From Planctomycetaceae bacterium (GTDB lineage Bacteria; Planctomycetota; Planctomycetia; Planctomycetales; Planctomycetaceae), in assembly GCA_028284485.1 (NCBI GenBank), contig JANQRQ010000290.1, forward strand, positions 124,001 through 188,000: a stretch of 64,000 nucleotides of DNA, read 5' to 3'. Positions 38,988-48,121 of this stretch are shown in pieces. Positions within the stretch are counted from its first letter, which is position 1. Each line of letters opens with the position of its first letter. Under the pieces are notes generated by a model that had not been told where the DNA came from, did not search any database, and saw nothing but the letters and a program-made list of their open reading frames with translations. Both the position numbers and the translations under genes were made by a program.

Positions 38988-41345
38988 CTAATTCTCGGAC
39001 ACTTGTCGCATCTGAAATGGCACGCTGTTTACGATAGCAGTGATTACATCGACGAATCGATAGCCGTCCGCTGCGGTATTGCGTACGATCTTGCGAACGG
39101 CCGGTTGGTCACGCGCATCGAGTTCTCGGCCGAGCGCGTAGGTCATTAATCGGCTCACGGTTGCACCCACAAATCGGTCCGGATTGCTAAGTAGGAATTC
39201 CCTTAACCCTGACGGACCAGAAAACGACTCGCCACTAGACAATGTTGCCGACGAATCAATCGTCCCACCCTCGTCCTCGGTTCGCCATCTGCCGATGACG
39301 TCGAAATTCTCCAGAGCGAATCCCAGCGGATCGATCCGGGCGTGGCAGGAAGCGCAGCCGGAGTCGGCCCGATGTCGCTCGACTTGTTCCCTTGTCGTCA
39401 GCTTCCGCCCCTCTCCACGGCTTTGATCAAGCGCCGGCACTTGGGCCGGAGGTGGCGGAGGCGGTGAATTCAGCAGATTGTCGAGGATCCACTTGCCACG
39501 CAGCACAGGCGACGTCCTGGCAGCGTGAGAGGTTGCCAACAATATGCTGCCCTGGCCGAGTAGCCCACCACGTACTGCGTTTCCATCCAGTGCCATGCGG
39601 CGAAAGCCGGGTCCGACGACGCCGGCAATGCCGTAATTTCGTGCCAATCTTTCATTGAGGTAAGTGTAGTCCGCGCCAATCAGATCGAGAACGCTGCGAT
39701 TCTCACGGATCACACTGCCAACAAACAGACGTGTTTCCTGTTGAAACGCCGATCTCAACGCATCGTTGAATTCCGGGTACTTCCGGCGGTCGGGCCGCAT
39801 CGACGCCAGTTCGCGCAGCCCTAGCCATTGCGCCGCAAAGTTGTCCACCAACGTCCTGGAGCGCGGATCGGCGAGCAAGCGACGCACTTCACGATCCGTT
39901 ACCGACGCATCCCTCAGTTGACCGCTGCCGGCCACTTCCAGCAGCTGGTCATCCGGAATGCTGCCCCACAAGAAGAACGAGAGACGCGAAGCCAACTCGA
40001 AATCGGACACCGGTTGCGCGGTCCCCGGCGCAGCGTGCGGAGGATCGAATTCGAGGCGGAACAAAAAGTCCGGCGCCAGCAATACGTCTCGCAGTGCCGC
40101 GGCAATCGAATCCTCGAAACCCTGTTGTTGCCGCGTCGCGGTGTAGGTTGCCAGAAACGGCTGGACATCCGATGGAGTAACGGGGCGTCGAAAAGCTCGT
40201 CGAACCACTACGGAAAGGATCTTTGACGCGCATGCCGCCTCGTCTTCGGGACGCCCGGGCTGGCAAATGAAGATTCGCTTCCGACTGGGTGTCTGGCTGA
40301 CGCCGGTCTCGTTGTATGGCCCGGCAATTTCGATCCTGCCCAAAACGGGCGGCCCAGGCAGCCCTTCGAACGCAGCTTCGCCTGCGCTCATTCCTGCAAT
40401 TTCAAAGAGCTTCACACGCCGTCCGTCCACCCGAAAATCGATCGTTGGACGGATCGCAGTTCCAAGCAGGTCCAGTGGCCCACCCAACGGGTTGCCGCCC
40501 TGACCTTTGGCATCCTGGACTGGTCCCTCACGTGAAGCATATTCGTCAGGAAACGTTACAACGACGTCGTGCGAGCCGGCGTTCAATGATATTCGCGATC
40601 GAAAAAATCGGACCCCTTCGATTGGCGTCAAACTCTGCTTTTCGAGAAACGCTCGTACGTCATACTGGCCGTCGTACGGGAAGTAGTGTTTTACCCGCAC
40701 GCCGCCTCGCGTGCCAAATGGCATGCCTTCCTGCCACACCGACTGTATCCCGGTAGCCGGGAAGATTTCCGTTACCGGCGAAGGGTCACTCACTCCCACT
40801 GCCAGCTCGCTAACCCTTCGCGCCACTTTCAAATACTGCTCCAGCAGCAAAGGCGACATTGAAAGCGCGTCGCCGATGTTGTCAAAACCCGCAGCCAAGC
40901 CATCCGGGGGAAGCTGATTCGCCAACGGAAGCTCGATGGCTAGCAAGTCACGAATGGCATTACTGTACTCCATGCGATTCAGCCGCCGAATGACGGGACG
41001 CCCTGCGTAGGGAGTCTGCTCTGCGGCAAAATCCAACTCAGCAACTATCCCTGCAGTGAACGCCTGAATTGCGGCTTGATTGGGACGCGGCATCTCCGCT
41101 GGCGGCATCTCCCCGTTCGCAAGTCTTTGCGCGACGTTCTCCCATACTTCCGGTCGAGCCGACAGTTGCTCGGTGGAGACGCCTTCGAGAGACAAGCCGC
41201 CCACTTTGTCATCTTGATTGTGACAATCAAGGCAATGCTGCTGCAGAAATAGACGACGGTCGACTCCCTCTCGGGCCTGATTCTGCGCTAGTAACGAAGC
41301 AGGTAAGCAGACCGCCCACGCAAAGATGAGAATCGAGTTCAACAT
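38988..41345 (-). CDS. DUF1592-type secreted cytochrome-like protein (DUF1587/1592/1588/1585 modules)
   Basis: ATG 41345 is preferred because it gives a signal peptide (LIFAWAVCLPASLLAQ) and 785 residues; in-frame starts to 41501 exist. A heme site HCLDCH (C38, C41, H42) is followed by RRLNRMEYSNAIRDLL (DUF1587), FLRRPV-type and RRAFRRPVTPSDVQPFLATY (DUF1595), PDFLFRLEF and ASRLSFFLWGSIPDDQLLE (DUF1592), ARTSPVLRGKWILDNLLNSP (DUF1588) and GCASCHARIDPLGFALENFD with a second CxxCH (DUF1588), ending in a DUF1585 tail. It is the first gene of a three-gene operon. Role proposed in the literature: periplasmic redox; substrate unknown. Confidence 0.92.
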   Translation of the reverse strand: MLNSILIFAWAVCLPASLLAQNQAREGVDRRLFLQQHCLDCHNQDDKVGGLSLEGVSTEQLSARPEVWENVAQRLANGEMPPAEMPRPNQAAIQAFTAGIVAELDFAAEQTPYAGRPVIRRLNRMEYSNAIRDLLAIELPLANQLPPDGLAAGFDNIGDALSMSPLLLEQYLKVARRVSELAVGVSDPSPVTEIFPATGIQSVWQEGMPFGTRGGVRVKHYFPYDGQYDVRAFLEKQSLTPIEGVRFFRSRISLNAGSHDVVVTFPDEYASREGPVQDAKGQGGNPLGGPLDLLGTAIRPTIDFRVDGRRVKLFEIAGMSAGEAAFEGLPGPPVLGRIEIAGPYNETGVSQTPSRKRIFICQPGRPEDEAACASKILSVVVRRAFRRPVTPSDVQPFLATYTATRQQQGFEDSIAAALRDVLLAPDFLFRLEFDPPHAAPGTAQPVSDFELASRLSFFLWGSIPDDQLLEVAGSGQLRDASVTDREVRRLLADPRSRTLVDNFAAQWLGLRELASMRPDRRKYPEFNDALRSAFQQETRLFVGSVIRENRSVLDLIGADYTYLNERLARNYGIAGVVGPGFRRMALDGNAVRGGLLGQGSILLATSHAARTSPVLRGKWILDNLLNSPPPPPPAQVPALDQSRGEGRKLTTREQVERHRADSGCASCHARIDPLGFALENFDVIGRWRTEDEGGTIDSSATLSSGESFSGPSGLREFLLSNPDRFVGATVSRLMTYALGRELDARDQPAVRKIVRNTAADGYRFVDVITAIVNSVPFQMRQVSEN

Positions 41346-41996
41346 GCCACGAGAGCCGAATGCGATGCCCTGAAACCGATCGGCTTGAAACATGTTTCTG
41401 GCCACGATTTGAATGGCATGGGAATTGGCGCGGTAGGCACCCAGGCTTCGCACATCGCCCCTCACTGATTGCACCTGCAGTCGTAGCCCTGCCGTGACCA
41501 AACAGTCACTTGATCATCAAGACCGTATTGCCAATTCCAAATTATCAGCGGTTTTCCCAGAATGCAATTCCGGTATCGCGGGGACGGTGTCCAAGCAAGA
41601 CGTTGAACGTCGATTCCCCAAAGCAGCGGACCGCGAAGTGGGTGTTTCGAACCTCGACACGACTGTTTTGCAAGTCAGTCGACCCAAGGTAAAGGGTGTG
41701 GTCAGCGAGGGGACACGCCAGAAAAAAAGGTGCCGCCTTCCGGATGGAAGACGCCACCTTATTCCGCTGTGGAGTGAAGATATCGATCGCAGTATCGTTG
41801 TTGTCAGTTCGCCGGCTGAATTTCGCGAGGCATACTTCTCAAGTCAAGTTCGCGGGCAAATCCGTGCGGAGTTCGCCCGGGGGGCAACTGCTCCCCCCGG
41901 ACGTTACCTCACGTTCATGAAGCCGCTTTAAGTTGAGACACTTTGCATTCGCATTCCAGTCTCAGACTGTAAATTCAGCAGCTTTCGGCTCTTCAC
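41346..41996. other. Intergenic region containing a terminator for the cysteine-rich gene
   Basis: The right part is the 3' flank of the cysteine-rich protein gene, with a minus-strand terminator at 41722-41760. The left part is the upstream region of the DUF1592 gene. An open plus-strand frame at 41494-41931 overlaps the terminator and is not believed to be a gene. Confidence 0.4.
41722..41760 (-). terminator. Rho-independent terminator, minus strand
   Basis: Two 15-base arms (41727-41741 and 41746-41760) pair at 13 positions plus one G-U around a GGAT loop. Read on the minus strand the stem is followed by seven T. It lies about 237 bases downstream of the stop of the cysteine-rich protein gene, the nearest upstream gene on that strand. 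Confidence 0.75.
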
Positions 41997-42533
41997 TTAG
42001 CTTCCGCAACCGCAACCGGTTGAGCAGCAAGTCGGCTGGCAGCAGCAATTGTTCTTCTTGCGGCTGAACATACGCTTGAGCCAGCATTCCTTCTTCGGCT
42101 TGCAGCAAGGTGTGCAGCAAGGATCGCAGCAGACAGGCTCACAGCAAGTCGTCGGTGCACAGCAGCTCGGAGCGGCAGGAGCGCAGCAGCTCGGGGCGGC
42201 GGGAGCACAGCAAGAAGGAGCAGAAGGAGCACAGCAGCTCGGTGCTGGGTTGCAGCACTTCGCGGCGGGAGCACAGCAGCTCGGGGCCGGGTTGCAGCAC
42301 TTCGCGGCGGGGGCGCAGCAGCTCGGGGCCGGTGCACAGCAGCTCGGGGCTGGGTTGCAGCACTTCGGCGCGGGAGCACAGCAGCTCGGGGCCGGGGCGC
42401 AGCAGCTTGGTTCTGGCGCACAGCAAGAAGGTGCGCAACAACAGTCATTCTTCTTTCCAAAAAACAGGCCGGCATCAGCATTCGAGCTGACACTCAAGGC
42501 CAACAACGTGGCAGCAATTGTTGTCCACTTCAT
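41997..42533 (-). CDS. Secreted cysteine-rich repeat protein (CCAP repeats)
   Basis: The ATG at 42533 has an AGGAGA ribosome site and a signal peptide ([18 protein letters not shown]), giving 178 residues. The mature protein is a run of 6-9-residue units, mostly SCCAPA or KCCNPAP, with paired cysteines; about a third of the mature residues are cysteine. The C-terminal basic segment [13 protein letters not shown] is followed by further Cys pairs. Such proteins can crosslink through disulfides or bind metal. Similar Cys-Cys-Ala-Pro repeats are known in planctomycetes, whose cell envelope is cysteine-rich, so an envelope role is inferred. The repetitive DNA makes a long open frame on the other strand. 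Confidence 0.88.
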   Translation of the reverse strand: MKWTTIAATLLALSVSSNADAGLFFGKKNDCCCAPSCCAPEPSCCAPAPSCCAPAPKCCNPAPSCCAPAPSCCAPAAKCCNPAPSCCAPAAKCCNPAPSCCAPSAPSCCAPAAPSCCAPAAPSCCAPTTCCEPVCCDPCCTPCCKPKKECWLKRMFSRKKNNCCCQPTCCSTGCGCGS

Positions 42534-42938
42534 TTCCGGTCTTCTCCTGAGAATCATTTCCGAATTGAACGTGAGGAACTCCGGGAAATCTCATCAGAGC
42601 GACATCGCCGGTGAAACACGGAGTCCAGTACTCACTGTGTGAAAATAGGAAACACTGGTCGTATTTTCGTCCCAGAAAGACGGGATGTTTTGAATAAAGG
42701 CTTTCGATCGCGCAATTGAGACCGAACGGCGGAGAAAATGCGGCCCGTAACGGTTGTGCGCACTGTCTTTAGCGCCGTTATGGCGATTGGCCTGCCTGTG
42801 CCGTATTTTGCGGAAACTCAGAGATTCGCATCTGATTCAAATGTGGTACCCTCCGAGTCTGGCGGCGCTGTAATCAATGGCCTTTAAACTCATTCGCTCC
42901 GCCTGACAGGAACCTGTTCATTTGAACAAAGATACTGA
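42534..42938. other. Divergent intergenic region, promoter region of the cysteine-rich gene
   Basis: This spacer separates the cysteine-rich gene (leftward) from a membrane protein gene (rightward) and must contain the promoters of both. No convincing -35/-10 pair, operator or RNA element was recognised. Confidence 0.35.
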
Positions 42939-44012
42939 TTGGCTTATTCGATTGACCTCACCACGCGGTTGGACAGCCGATTTCATCTCGGAAAGATCAT
43001 TGTGGATTGGTACTTGATCGCATTTGGAACATTGGGATTGGCGTCCGCCTGGGCTTTGATGATCCCTGCTCGGCGAATCCTTGCCGAAACAACATTGCTT
43101 TCTGCCTGGTATTGGATGGCAGGGGCCCTCGTAATATGGACTTTGGCCTGGTGCATCTCGATGCCGCTCGATTTGGTGAACGAAGGCATAGTCGACATGA
43201 CATGGTATTTCGCCGCGAGCAGCATGCTTTGTCCCTGGATTGCTGTGCTGGGAGCCAAGCGACCGGGATCGCGCGTCTGGGGCTGGTTCATCCTCTTTCC
43301 ATTGCTCATCGTGCTGATGTGGCCCGCGATGGCCTCGGCTTCGGCAACACTTCGCGGAGCTGCATTGGAAATGGAGTCGCCCGCTTTAGCCGGTTTTGTT
43401 CTCGTTCTGTTAATGGGGGCCGGCAATTACCTCGGAACCAAATTCTGGCTGGGTTCGTCCCTGCTGGCCGTGTCGGTGTTAGTCGTCGTTGTCGGCACGC
43501 TGAGTTTGTTCCATTTCGAATTCTCAAACGAACAAGAGTTGCGTGCCTGCGCCACCATGACGCTGGGGATTTCTTTTGTCCGCGTTAGAACGAGCGCGTT
43601 GAGAAAGCGCGAGACTGACAAAACGTTCGACACGATTTGGCGCGACTTTCGCGACTGGTTTGGAATCGTTTGGGCCCGGCGAATTCAAGACCGCATTAAT
43701 AAGACGGCCGAGTCGGAATCGTGGAGCTGCCGGCTGGCCTACTCCGGTTTCGAGAAATTCGATGCCATACCGAATGTTGCCCTAACAACTGAAACACGGG
43801 TTGCCCAGGATGAACCCCTCGAATCCAAGTCGGTTTCGACAGTCGCCGTCGATCAGGCCGATCGACCCGCGAAGTTACCGCCATCTCCCGATGACCTGCC
43901 CGAGCCGAAGAAGAATGTCCCGGAAAAAGAACGTATCGAACAAACCATGCGCTGGTTGTTGCGGCGATTCGTCGATCCCTCCTGGATCGACAGCCGCCTC
44001 GGTTCCGCGTGA
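42939..44012 (+). CDS. Hypothetical multi-pass membrane protein with a soluble C-terminal half
   Basis: The 357-residue product has six to seven hydrophobic segments in the first 210 residues (for example WYLIAFGTLGLASAWALMIP, WYWMAGALVIWTLAW, WGWFILFPLLIVLMWPAMA and LLAVSVLVVVVGTLSLFHF). A soluble, charged and proline-rich C-terminal part follows. No family is recognised. The start is TTG at 42939 because a TGA stop lies directly upstream in frame; later starts are possible, so the N-terminus is uncertain. Confidence 0.7.
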   Translation: MAYSIDLTTRLDSRFHLGKIIVDWYLIAFGTLGLASAWALMIPARRILAETTLLSAWYWMAGALVIWTLAWCISMPLDLVNEGIVDMTWYFAASSMLCPWIAVLGAKRPGSRVWGWFILFPLLIVLMWPAMASASATLRGAALEMESPALAGFVLVLLMGAGNYLGTKFWLGSSLLAVSVLVVVVGTLSLFHFEFSNEQELRACATMTLGISFVRVRTSALRKRETDKTFDTIWRDFRDWFGIVWARRIQDRINKTAESESWSCRLAYSGFEKFDAIPNVALTTETRVAQDEPLESKSVSTVAVDQADRPAKLPPSPDDLPEPKKNVPEKERIEQTMRWLLRRFVDPSWIDSRLGSA

Positions 44013-44204
44013 CTGGAACAGCGGCGTCCCACGTGACGGCCGGCGTGAGGCAAATGGTGCCGCGACCAATAAGACCCCAAATGTCCCGTAAACTCTGCGG
44101 CAATTCCGTTTTCAGGGGAATGGCGTCCTTGGCTGTCGGTGGAAGAACAGCTATCGTAGGCCGTAACAGATTGCTGCTCTCCCCATGAACATAGTCTGAA
44201 CTCC

Positions 44205-45491
44205 ATGGCCCATATCAGCTCTTCCGAGACAGGTCTTGCCGGCCAAATCGGCGGTCTAAAAAAGCTGCTGGAAATCACGTGCGAATTGTCGATGCAGGAC
44301 AATCTCGACGAGATCCTGCGCGACGTAACCGCCGGAGCCTGCGAAGCGCTCTCTTGCGAACGAGCCAGCCTGTTTCTTTACGACGAAAGCCGCCGGGAAC
44401 TGTTTACACGCGTCGCCACAGAACTCGAAATCGAAGAGATCCGCTCGACAGTCGACAGCGGTATCACCGGATGGGTCGCGCGGCGCCGCCAAATCGCCAA
44501 CATCCCCGATCCCCAAGTCGATGCCCGTTGGAATTCGTCAGTCGATCGGCAAACCGGCTTCCAAACCCGTAATATCCTGGCTGCGCCTGCATTGTCTCCC
44601 GACGGCGAGCGTCTGTTGGGCGTTCTCGAGCTTATGAACAAAAAGGGGGGACCCTTCACAGAAGCCGATGAACAGCTGCTGGTGGCATTTGTGGCGCACG
44701 CTTCAGCCGCCCTCGAACGAAGCCGACTCCAAAACGAACTGCGACGCCAACGAGAATTAGAATTGGCGATTGAGGTCGGCCGAAACATCCAAACAGGGTT
44801 TCTGCCGGACGAATTGCCGGAAATCAACGGCTACGAAGTTGCCGCTTGGTGGCAGCCGGCCGAAGCGGTCAGTGGCGATTATTATGACATCTGCCCGCTT
44901 CCCGATGGCCGGTTGGGTCTGATCGTCGCCGACGTGAGCGGCCATGGCGTTGGGGCCAGCCTTATTATGGCGTCGGTCCGCGCGATGTTGCATGTTCTTA
45001 CGCGAACTTGCTCCGATCCTCGCCAGATTATGTCTTTACTGTCGGAGACCATTACCCCCGATTTGAAGCACGGGCGATTCATCACTTTCTTGATGGTGGC
45101 CTTGGATCCCAAAACGCACGAAATCGAGTTCTCGAATGCGGGCCACGGCCCAGCTTTTCACTTCGAGAGAAATACACAGCGGTTCCAAACATTGCTCACT
45201 ACCGCCTTGCCAATTGGTTTCGATTACGATTCCGACTTTCCGTGCGGTCCCACCATCCGCATGGAACCGGGTGACCTACTGCTGTTGGCCACCGACGGGA
45301 CGGTGGAACTTCGCAACACCCAAGGCGACATGTTTGGAAAACATCGGTTGCAGCAGCTGCTGCTCGAGAACCGCCGCTCATCCGCTACCGAAATCACCGA
45401 AAAGCTCAGCCACGAAATTACGGCTTTTCGTAACGGGCAAGATCAGGCTGACGACGCCACGCTGTTGGTCATCGAACGCAAGCTCAAATAG
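44205..45491 (+). CDS. GAF-domain PP2C-type (SpoIIE) serine phosphatase
   Basis: The 428-residue protein has an N-terminal GAF sensor domain (about residues 20-175; LDEILRDVTAGACEALSCER through NKKGGPFTEADEQLLVAF) and a C-terminal SpoIIE/RsbU phosphatase domain (about 230-425). The latter shows the metal-binding residues in AVSGDYYDI, LIVADVSGHGVGASLIMA, EFSNAGHGPAF, LLLATDGTVE and QADDATLLV. Such proteins dephosphorylate anti-sigma antagonists or two-component-like partners in response to a GAF ligand or a stress cue. No partner (STAS or RsbW) is encoded next to it. No membrane segment, so it is cytoplasmic. Confidence 0.92.
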   Translation: MAHISSSETGLAGQIGGLKKLLEITCELSMQDNLDEILRDVTAGACEALSCERASLFLYDESRRELFTRVATELEIEEIRSTVDSGITGWVARRRQIANIPDPQVDARWNSSVDRQTGFQTRNILAAPALSPDGERLLGVLELMNKKGGPFTEADEQLLVAFVAHASAALERSRLQNELRRQRELELAIEVGRNIQTGFLPDELPEINGYEVAAWWQPAEAVSGDYYDICPLPDGRLGLIVADVSGHGVGASLIMASVRAMLHVLTRTCSDPRQIMSLLSETITPDLKHGRFITFLMVALDPKTHEIEFSNAGHGPAFHFERNTQRFQTLLTTALPIGFDYDSDFPCGPTIRMEPGDLLLLATDGTVELRNTQGDMFGKHRLQQLLLENRRSSATEITEKLSHEITAFRNGQDQADDATLLVIERKLK

Positions 45492-45561
45492 TTCGCGGTC
45501 GCTTGAAGAGGTCGAGCGATGCCAACATTGGACTGGACCTTCCTTGGCGACGATTCGTTCG

Positions 45562-46248
45562 CTACAGCATTGCCGGCGTTGCCGTGTCCTGCTCGACCTC
45601 TCCCTGCAATGTGCCGATGATCCGCCGAGCGGCACTTTCGCAAGCAGGCGATCGTTCGAGAATCATCCCTAATACCGTCAGACAATCCTCGATTGTTGCC
45701 CCTTCCTTCAGCATGGTTTCGATCAGTAGATTCAGCATCCGACTGATCTGTGACTCTGACGACAAACCGCGCGCGGAGCCGACGTCGATCAACTTCGCGT
45801 GCCCATTGGCGTCGACAACGATGTTGGCCAACTGAAAATCGCGAAAGAAACAGTTGGCACGGACCAGGCGGCTCGCAAGGTCCGCCAACTGCGACAGTAG
45901 CGGGAGCCGCTGTCTCTCATCGCGCAAAGCTCCCGAGGCCACCAGCTGCTGCATCGAGGGCCCGACAAACTCGGTCGCGACCCACAATCGTCCGGAAATC
46001 AGCCGCGTCTTCGCAACTTGCACGACGGGCAACTCTTGTGCTGCCAAGGCGCGCGCTCGGCGACATTCGCGCTGCCCCGGGTGCAGACCGATCAGCCAGC
46101 TGAGAATCTGTCGAATGCGGTTATGGCCGAATCGTTTGATCACCCAGTTTCCATCGGCGGTTTGCCAAACGGTCGAGCGCGCATCAGTCTTGAAAACGCA
46201 TTTCGCCGGGTCGGCATCGATTGGCTTGAAACCGTCGAACTTCTTCAT
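45562..46248 (-). CDS. Kinase-fold protein (lipopolysaccharide kinase InaA/WaaP-like)
   Basis: The 228-residue protein has a compact protein-kinase-like core. WVIKRFGHNR supplies a lysine; FFRDFQLANIVVDANGHAKL corresponds to the catalytic loop with HRD changed to FRD, followed by IDVGSAR in place of DFG. The catalytic Asp, the following Asn and the metal Asp are kept, so it may be active. The short length and divergent loops suit the InaA/WaaP sugar-kinase-like group, which phosphorylates LPS sugars. It starts 28 bp after asnB on the same strand, so the two are probably co-transcribed. Confidence 0.75.
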   Translation of the reverse strand: MKKFDGFKPIDADPAKCVFKTDARSTVWQTADGNWVIKRFGHNRIRQILSWLIGLHPGQRECRRARALAAQELPVVQVAKTRLISGRLWVATEFVGPSMQQLVASGALRDERQRLPLLSQLADLASRLVRANCFFRDFQLANIVVDANGHAKLIDVGSARGLSSESQISRMLNLLIETMLKEGATIEDCLTVLGMILERSPACESAARRIIGTLQGEVEQDTATPAML

Positions 46249-46276
46249 GGAACAGCCCTGGGTGAAAACGCCGTAC

Positions 46277-48121
46277 TCAATATTCGACAGGGTGTGTCTC
46301 TAACCAGCCCAGCAAAACGATAATCCCGTAGATCGGCCAGTCGATTCGTCGACCGCGCAACAGGCCCTGCCAGCGTTGTCGGATTTCGTCGGCATTCAAA
46401 AAGGGAGCCAAGCGATCGCAGTCGGCCATCAGGTGATCGCAATAGGGCCGCCAGCGTCGCGTCAAATAATCGGTCTCGGGAACGGTAAAACCCCGCTTGG
46501 GTCGATTCCAAACCTCGTCCGGCAGATGACGCTGAGCCAATGCCTTAAGAACGCCCTTCGGCCCATGCTGCAGGCGCACGGCCGCTGGCTGAGGCATCAC
46601 CAGGTCGATCAGGGGGTTGCCCAAAAAGGGAACTCGTGCTTCGATGCTGGCTGCCATCGTCGCCCGATCGGTTTTCACCAAGCCGTTACATGCCAGGTAG
46701 TACCAAACATCGCTCCGCATCAGGCTATCGGTATTCATCTGGTCGGACCATCGCGCAACCAATGCCAACCAGTCGGCCATCGTATGTTCGATAGCGATTT
46801 CCGCCAGCACTTCTTCGGCCACGATCGACTGAATCGACCGGGGAGTAACGGGGTAGTTACCCATCCGCGAGAAGTGGCGAATCACGCGATCCTTCCCGCG
46901 CAGGCAGACTCGATAAAGCGACATCGGCAACAGCCGGTGCTCGATCGCCTTGCGCATTGTCCGCATGATCGCATTGCTTTGATAGTGATGCTCTTCCTTG
47001 AAGTATCGGGGATAGCCCCCGAACAATTCGTCGCCGCCGTCGCCGCCGATGGCAACCGTGATTTGTTCGCGGGCCATCTGGGCGAGTTTCAGTACGGGAA
47101 GGTACGACGAGTCGCCAAACGGCTGATCCATGTCTGCCAGGCAATTCCGGAAGTCGTCTTCAGAGATGTGAGAGGCCTGGTGTTCGTGATGTTCGGTACC
47201 CATCTCCTTGGCCACGCGCGATGCGATCGGCGCTTCGTCATGGCGGTCCGATTGGTCGAACTTCACAGTGAACGTCTTCACGCGATTCGCACCGTTGGCT
47301 TGTATCATGTAGTGCGTCAACAACGAACTGTCGATTCCGCCACTAAACAAAACTCCCAACGGTCGATCGGAAACAAGTTGCCGGGTGACGTTTTCCTGCA
47401 AAGCAGCATCGGTCGCTTCCAACAACTCCTCGAAACACATCGGCTTTTCCGTGGGGCGTGGAATGTCCCAGTAGCGGCCGCGGCTAACCTTTTTCGAATC
47501 CGCCTGCCAGCTTAGCCAAGTGCCCGGCGGCAACTGTTCGACACCTTCGAGAATGGAATCGGCTGGTCCGATAAACAACTGCGCCAAATAGTCGCGTAAT
47601 GCCTGGTAATTGATCCGCCGCCGAAAGCTGCTCATTTGAAAGAACGGGGCCAGCGTCGACGCAAAGATGACCGATTCCTGCTGCTGGCAGACGAATAGCG
47701 GCTTGATGCCCAGGCGATCCCGCGCAATCCAAAGTTGCCGCTCGCGTGAATCCCACACGGCAAAGGCGAACATACCATCCAAGCGTGGCAGGCATTCGAG
47801 TCGCCATTGCGCGAATGCCTGCAGCACGACTTCCGTATCACTTTGGGTCCGGAACTCGCGTCCAGCCGACTTCAGATCCTTGCGCAGGGTCGGAAAGTTA
47901 TAGACCTCTCCGTTGTAGACGATGGTGTAGCGTCCATCGGACGTCGACATGGGCTGCGTTCCACCCACGATGTCGATGATCGCCAGCCGGCGGTGTCCCA
48001 ATTTGACATGCTCGTCCTCATAAACCCCGGATCCATCTGGACCACGAGTTTCGAGACTCTCCAGCATTCGATCGAAATTATCATGCGGTCGAGAACCCGC
48101 AATCCCCAGAATGCCACACAT
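46277..48121 (-). CDS. asnB: Asparagine synthase (glutamine-hydrolysing)
   Basis: The 614-residue protein starts MCGILGIAG, so Cys2 is the glutaminase nucleophile once Met1 is removed; RRLAIIDI, YNGEVYNF and QSDTEVVLQ are class-II amidotransferase landmarks. The synthetase half has the ATP pyrophosphatase loop GVLFSGGIDSSLL and GGDGGDELFGGYPRYF. It moves amide nitrogen from glutamine to aspartate or, in paralogues within envelope and polysaccharide clusters, to other carboxylates. Adjacent genes (a kinase-like protein) would fit the latter, but a plain AsnB role is just as likely. Confidence 0.93.
   Translation of the reverse strand: MCGILGIAGSRPHDNFDRMLESLETRGPDGSGVYEDEHVKLGHRRLAIIDIVGGTQPMSTSDGRYTIVYNGEVYNFPTLRKDLKSAGREFRTQSDTEVVLQAFAQWRLECLPRLDGMFAFAVWDSRERQLWIARDRLGIKPLFVCQQQESVIFASTLAPFFQMSSFRRRINYQALRDYLAQLFIGPADSILEGVEQLPPGTWLSWQADSKKVSRGRYWDIPRPTEKPMCFEELLEATDAALQENVTRQLVSDRPLGVLFSGGIDSSLLTHYMIQANGANRVKTFTVKFDQSDRHDEAPIASRVAKEMGTEHHEHQASHISEDDFRNCLADMDQPFGDSSYLPVLKLAQMAREQITVAIGGDGGDELFGGYPRYFKEEHHYQSNAIMRTMRKAIEHRLLPMSLYRVCLRGKDRVIRHFSRMGNYPVTPRSIQSIVAEEVLAEIAIEHTMADWLALVARWSDQMNTDSLMRSDVWYYLACNGLVKTDRATMAASIEARVPFLGNPLIDLVMPQPAAVRLQHGPKGVLKALAQRHLPDEVWNRPKRGFTVPETDYLTRRWRPYCDHLMADCDRLAPFLNADEIRQRWQGLLRGRRIDWPIYGIIVLLGWLETHPVEY

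Noticed and set aside
41494-41931. Plus-strand open frame of 145 residues
   Set aside because: It runs through the minus-strand terminator at 41722-41760, has no ribosome site and no recognisable domain.
42120-42440. CRISPR-like regular DNA repeats
   Set aside because: The periodicity is that of short codon repeats inside a protein gene; there are no unique spacers of constant length and no cas genes.
42049-42642. 197-residue plus-strand open frame with [10 protein letters not shown]-like repeats
   Set aside because: It is the antisense shadow of the cysteine-rich repeat gene. That gene has the signal peptide, ribosome site and terminator; this frame has none.
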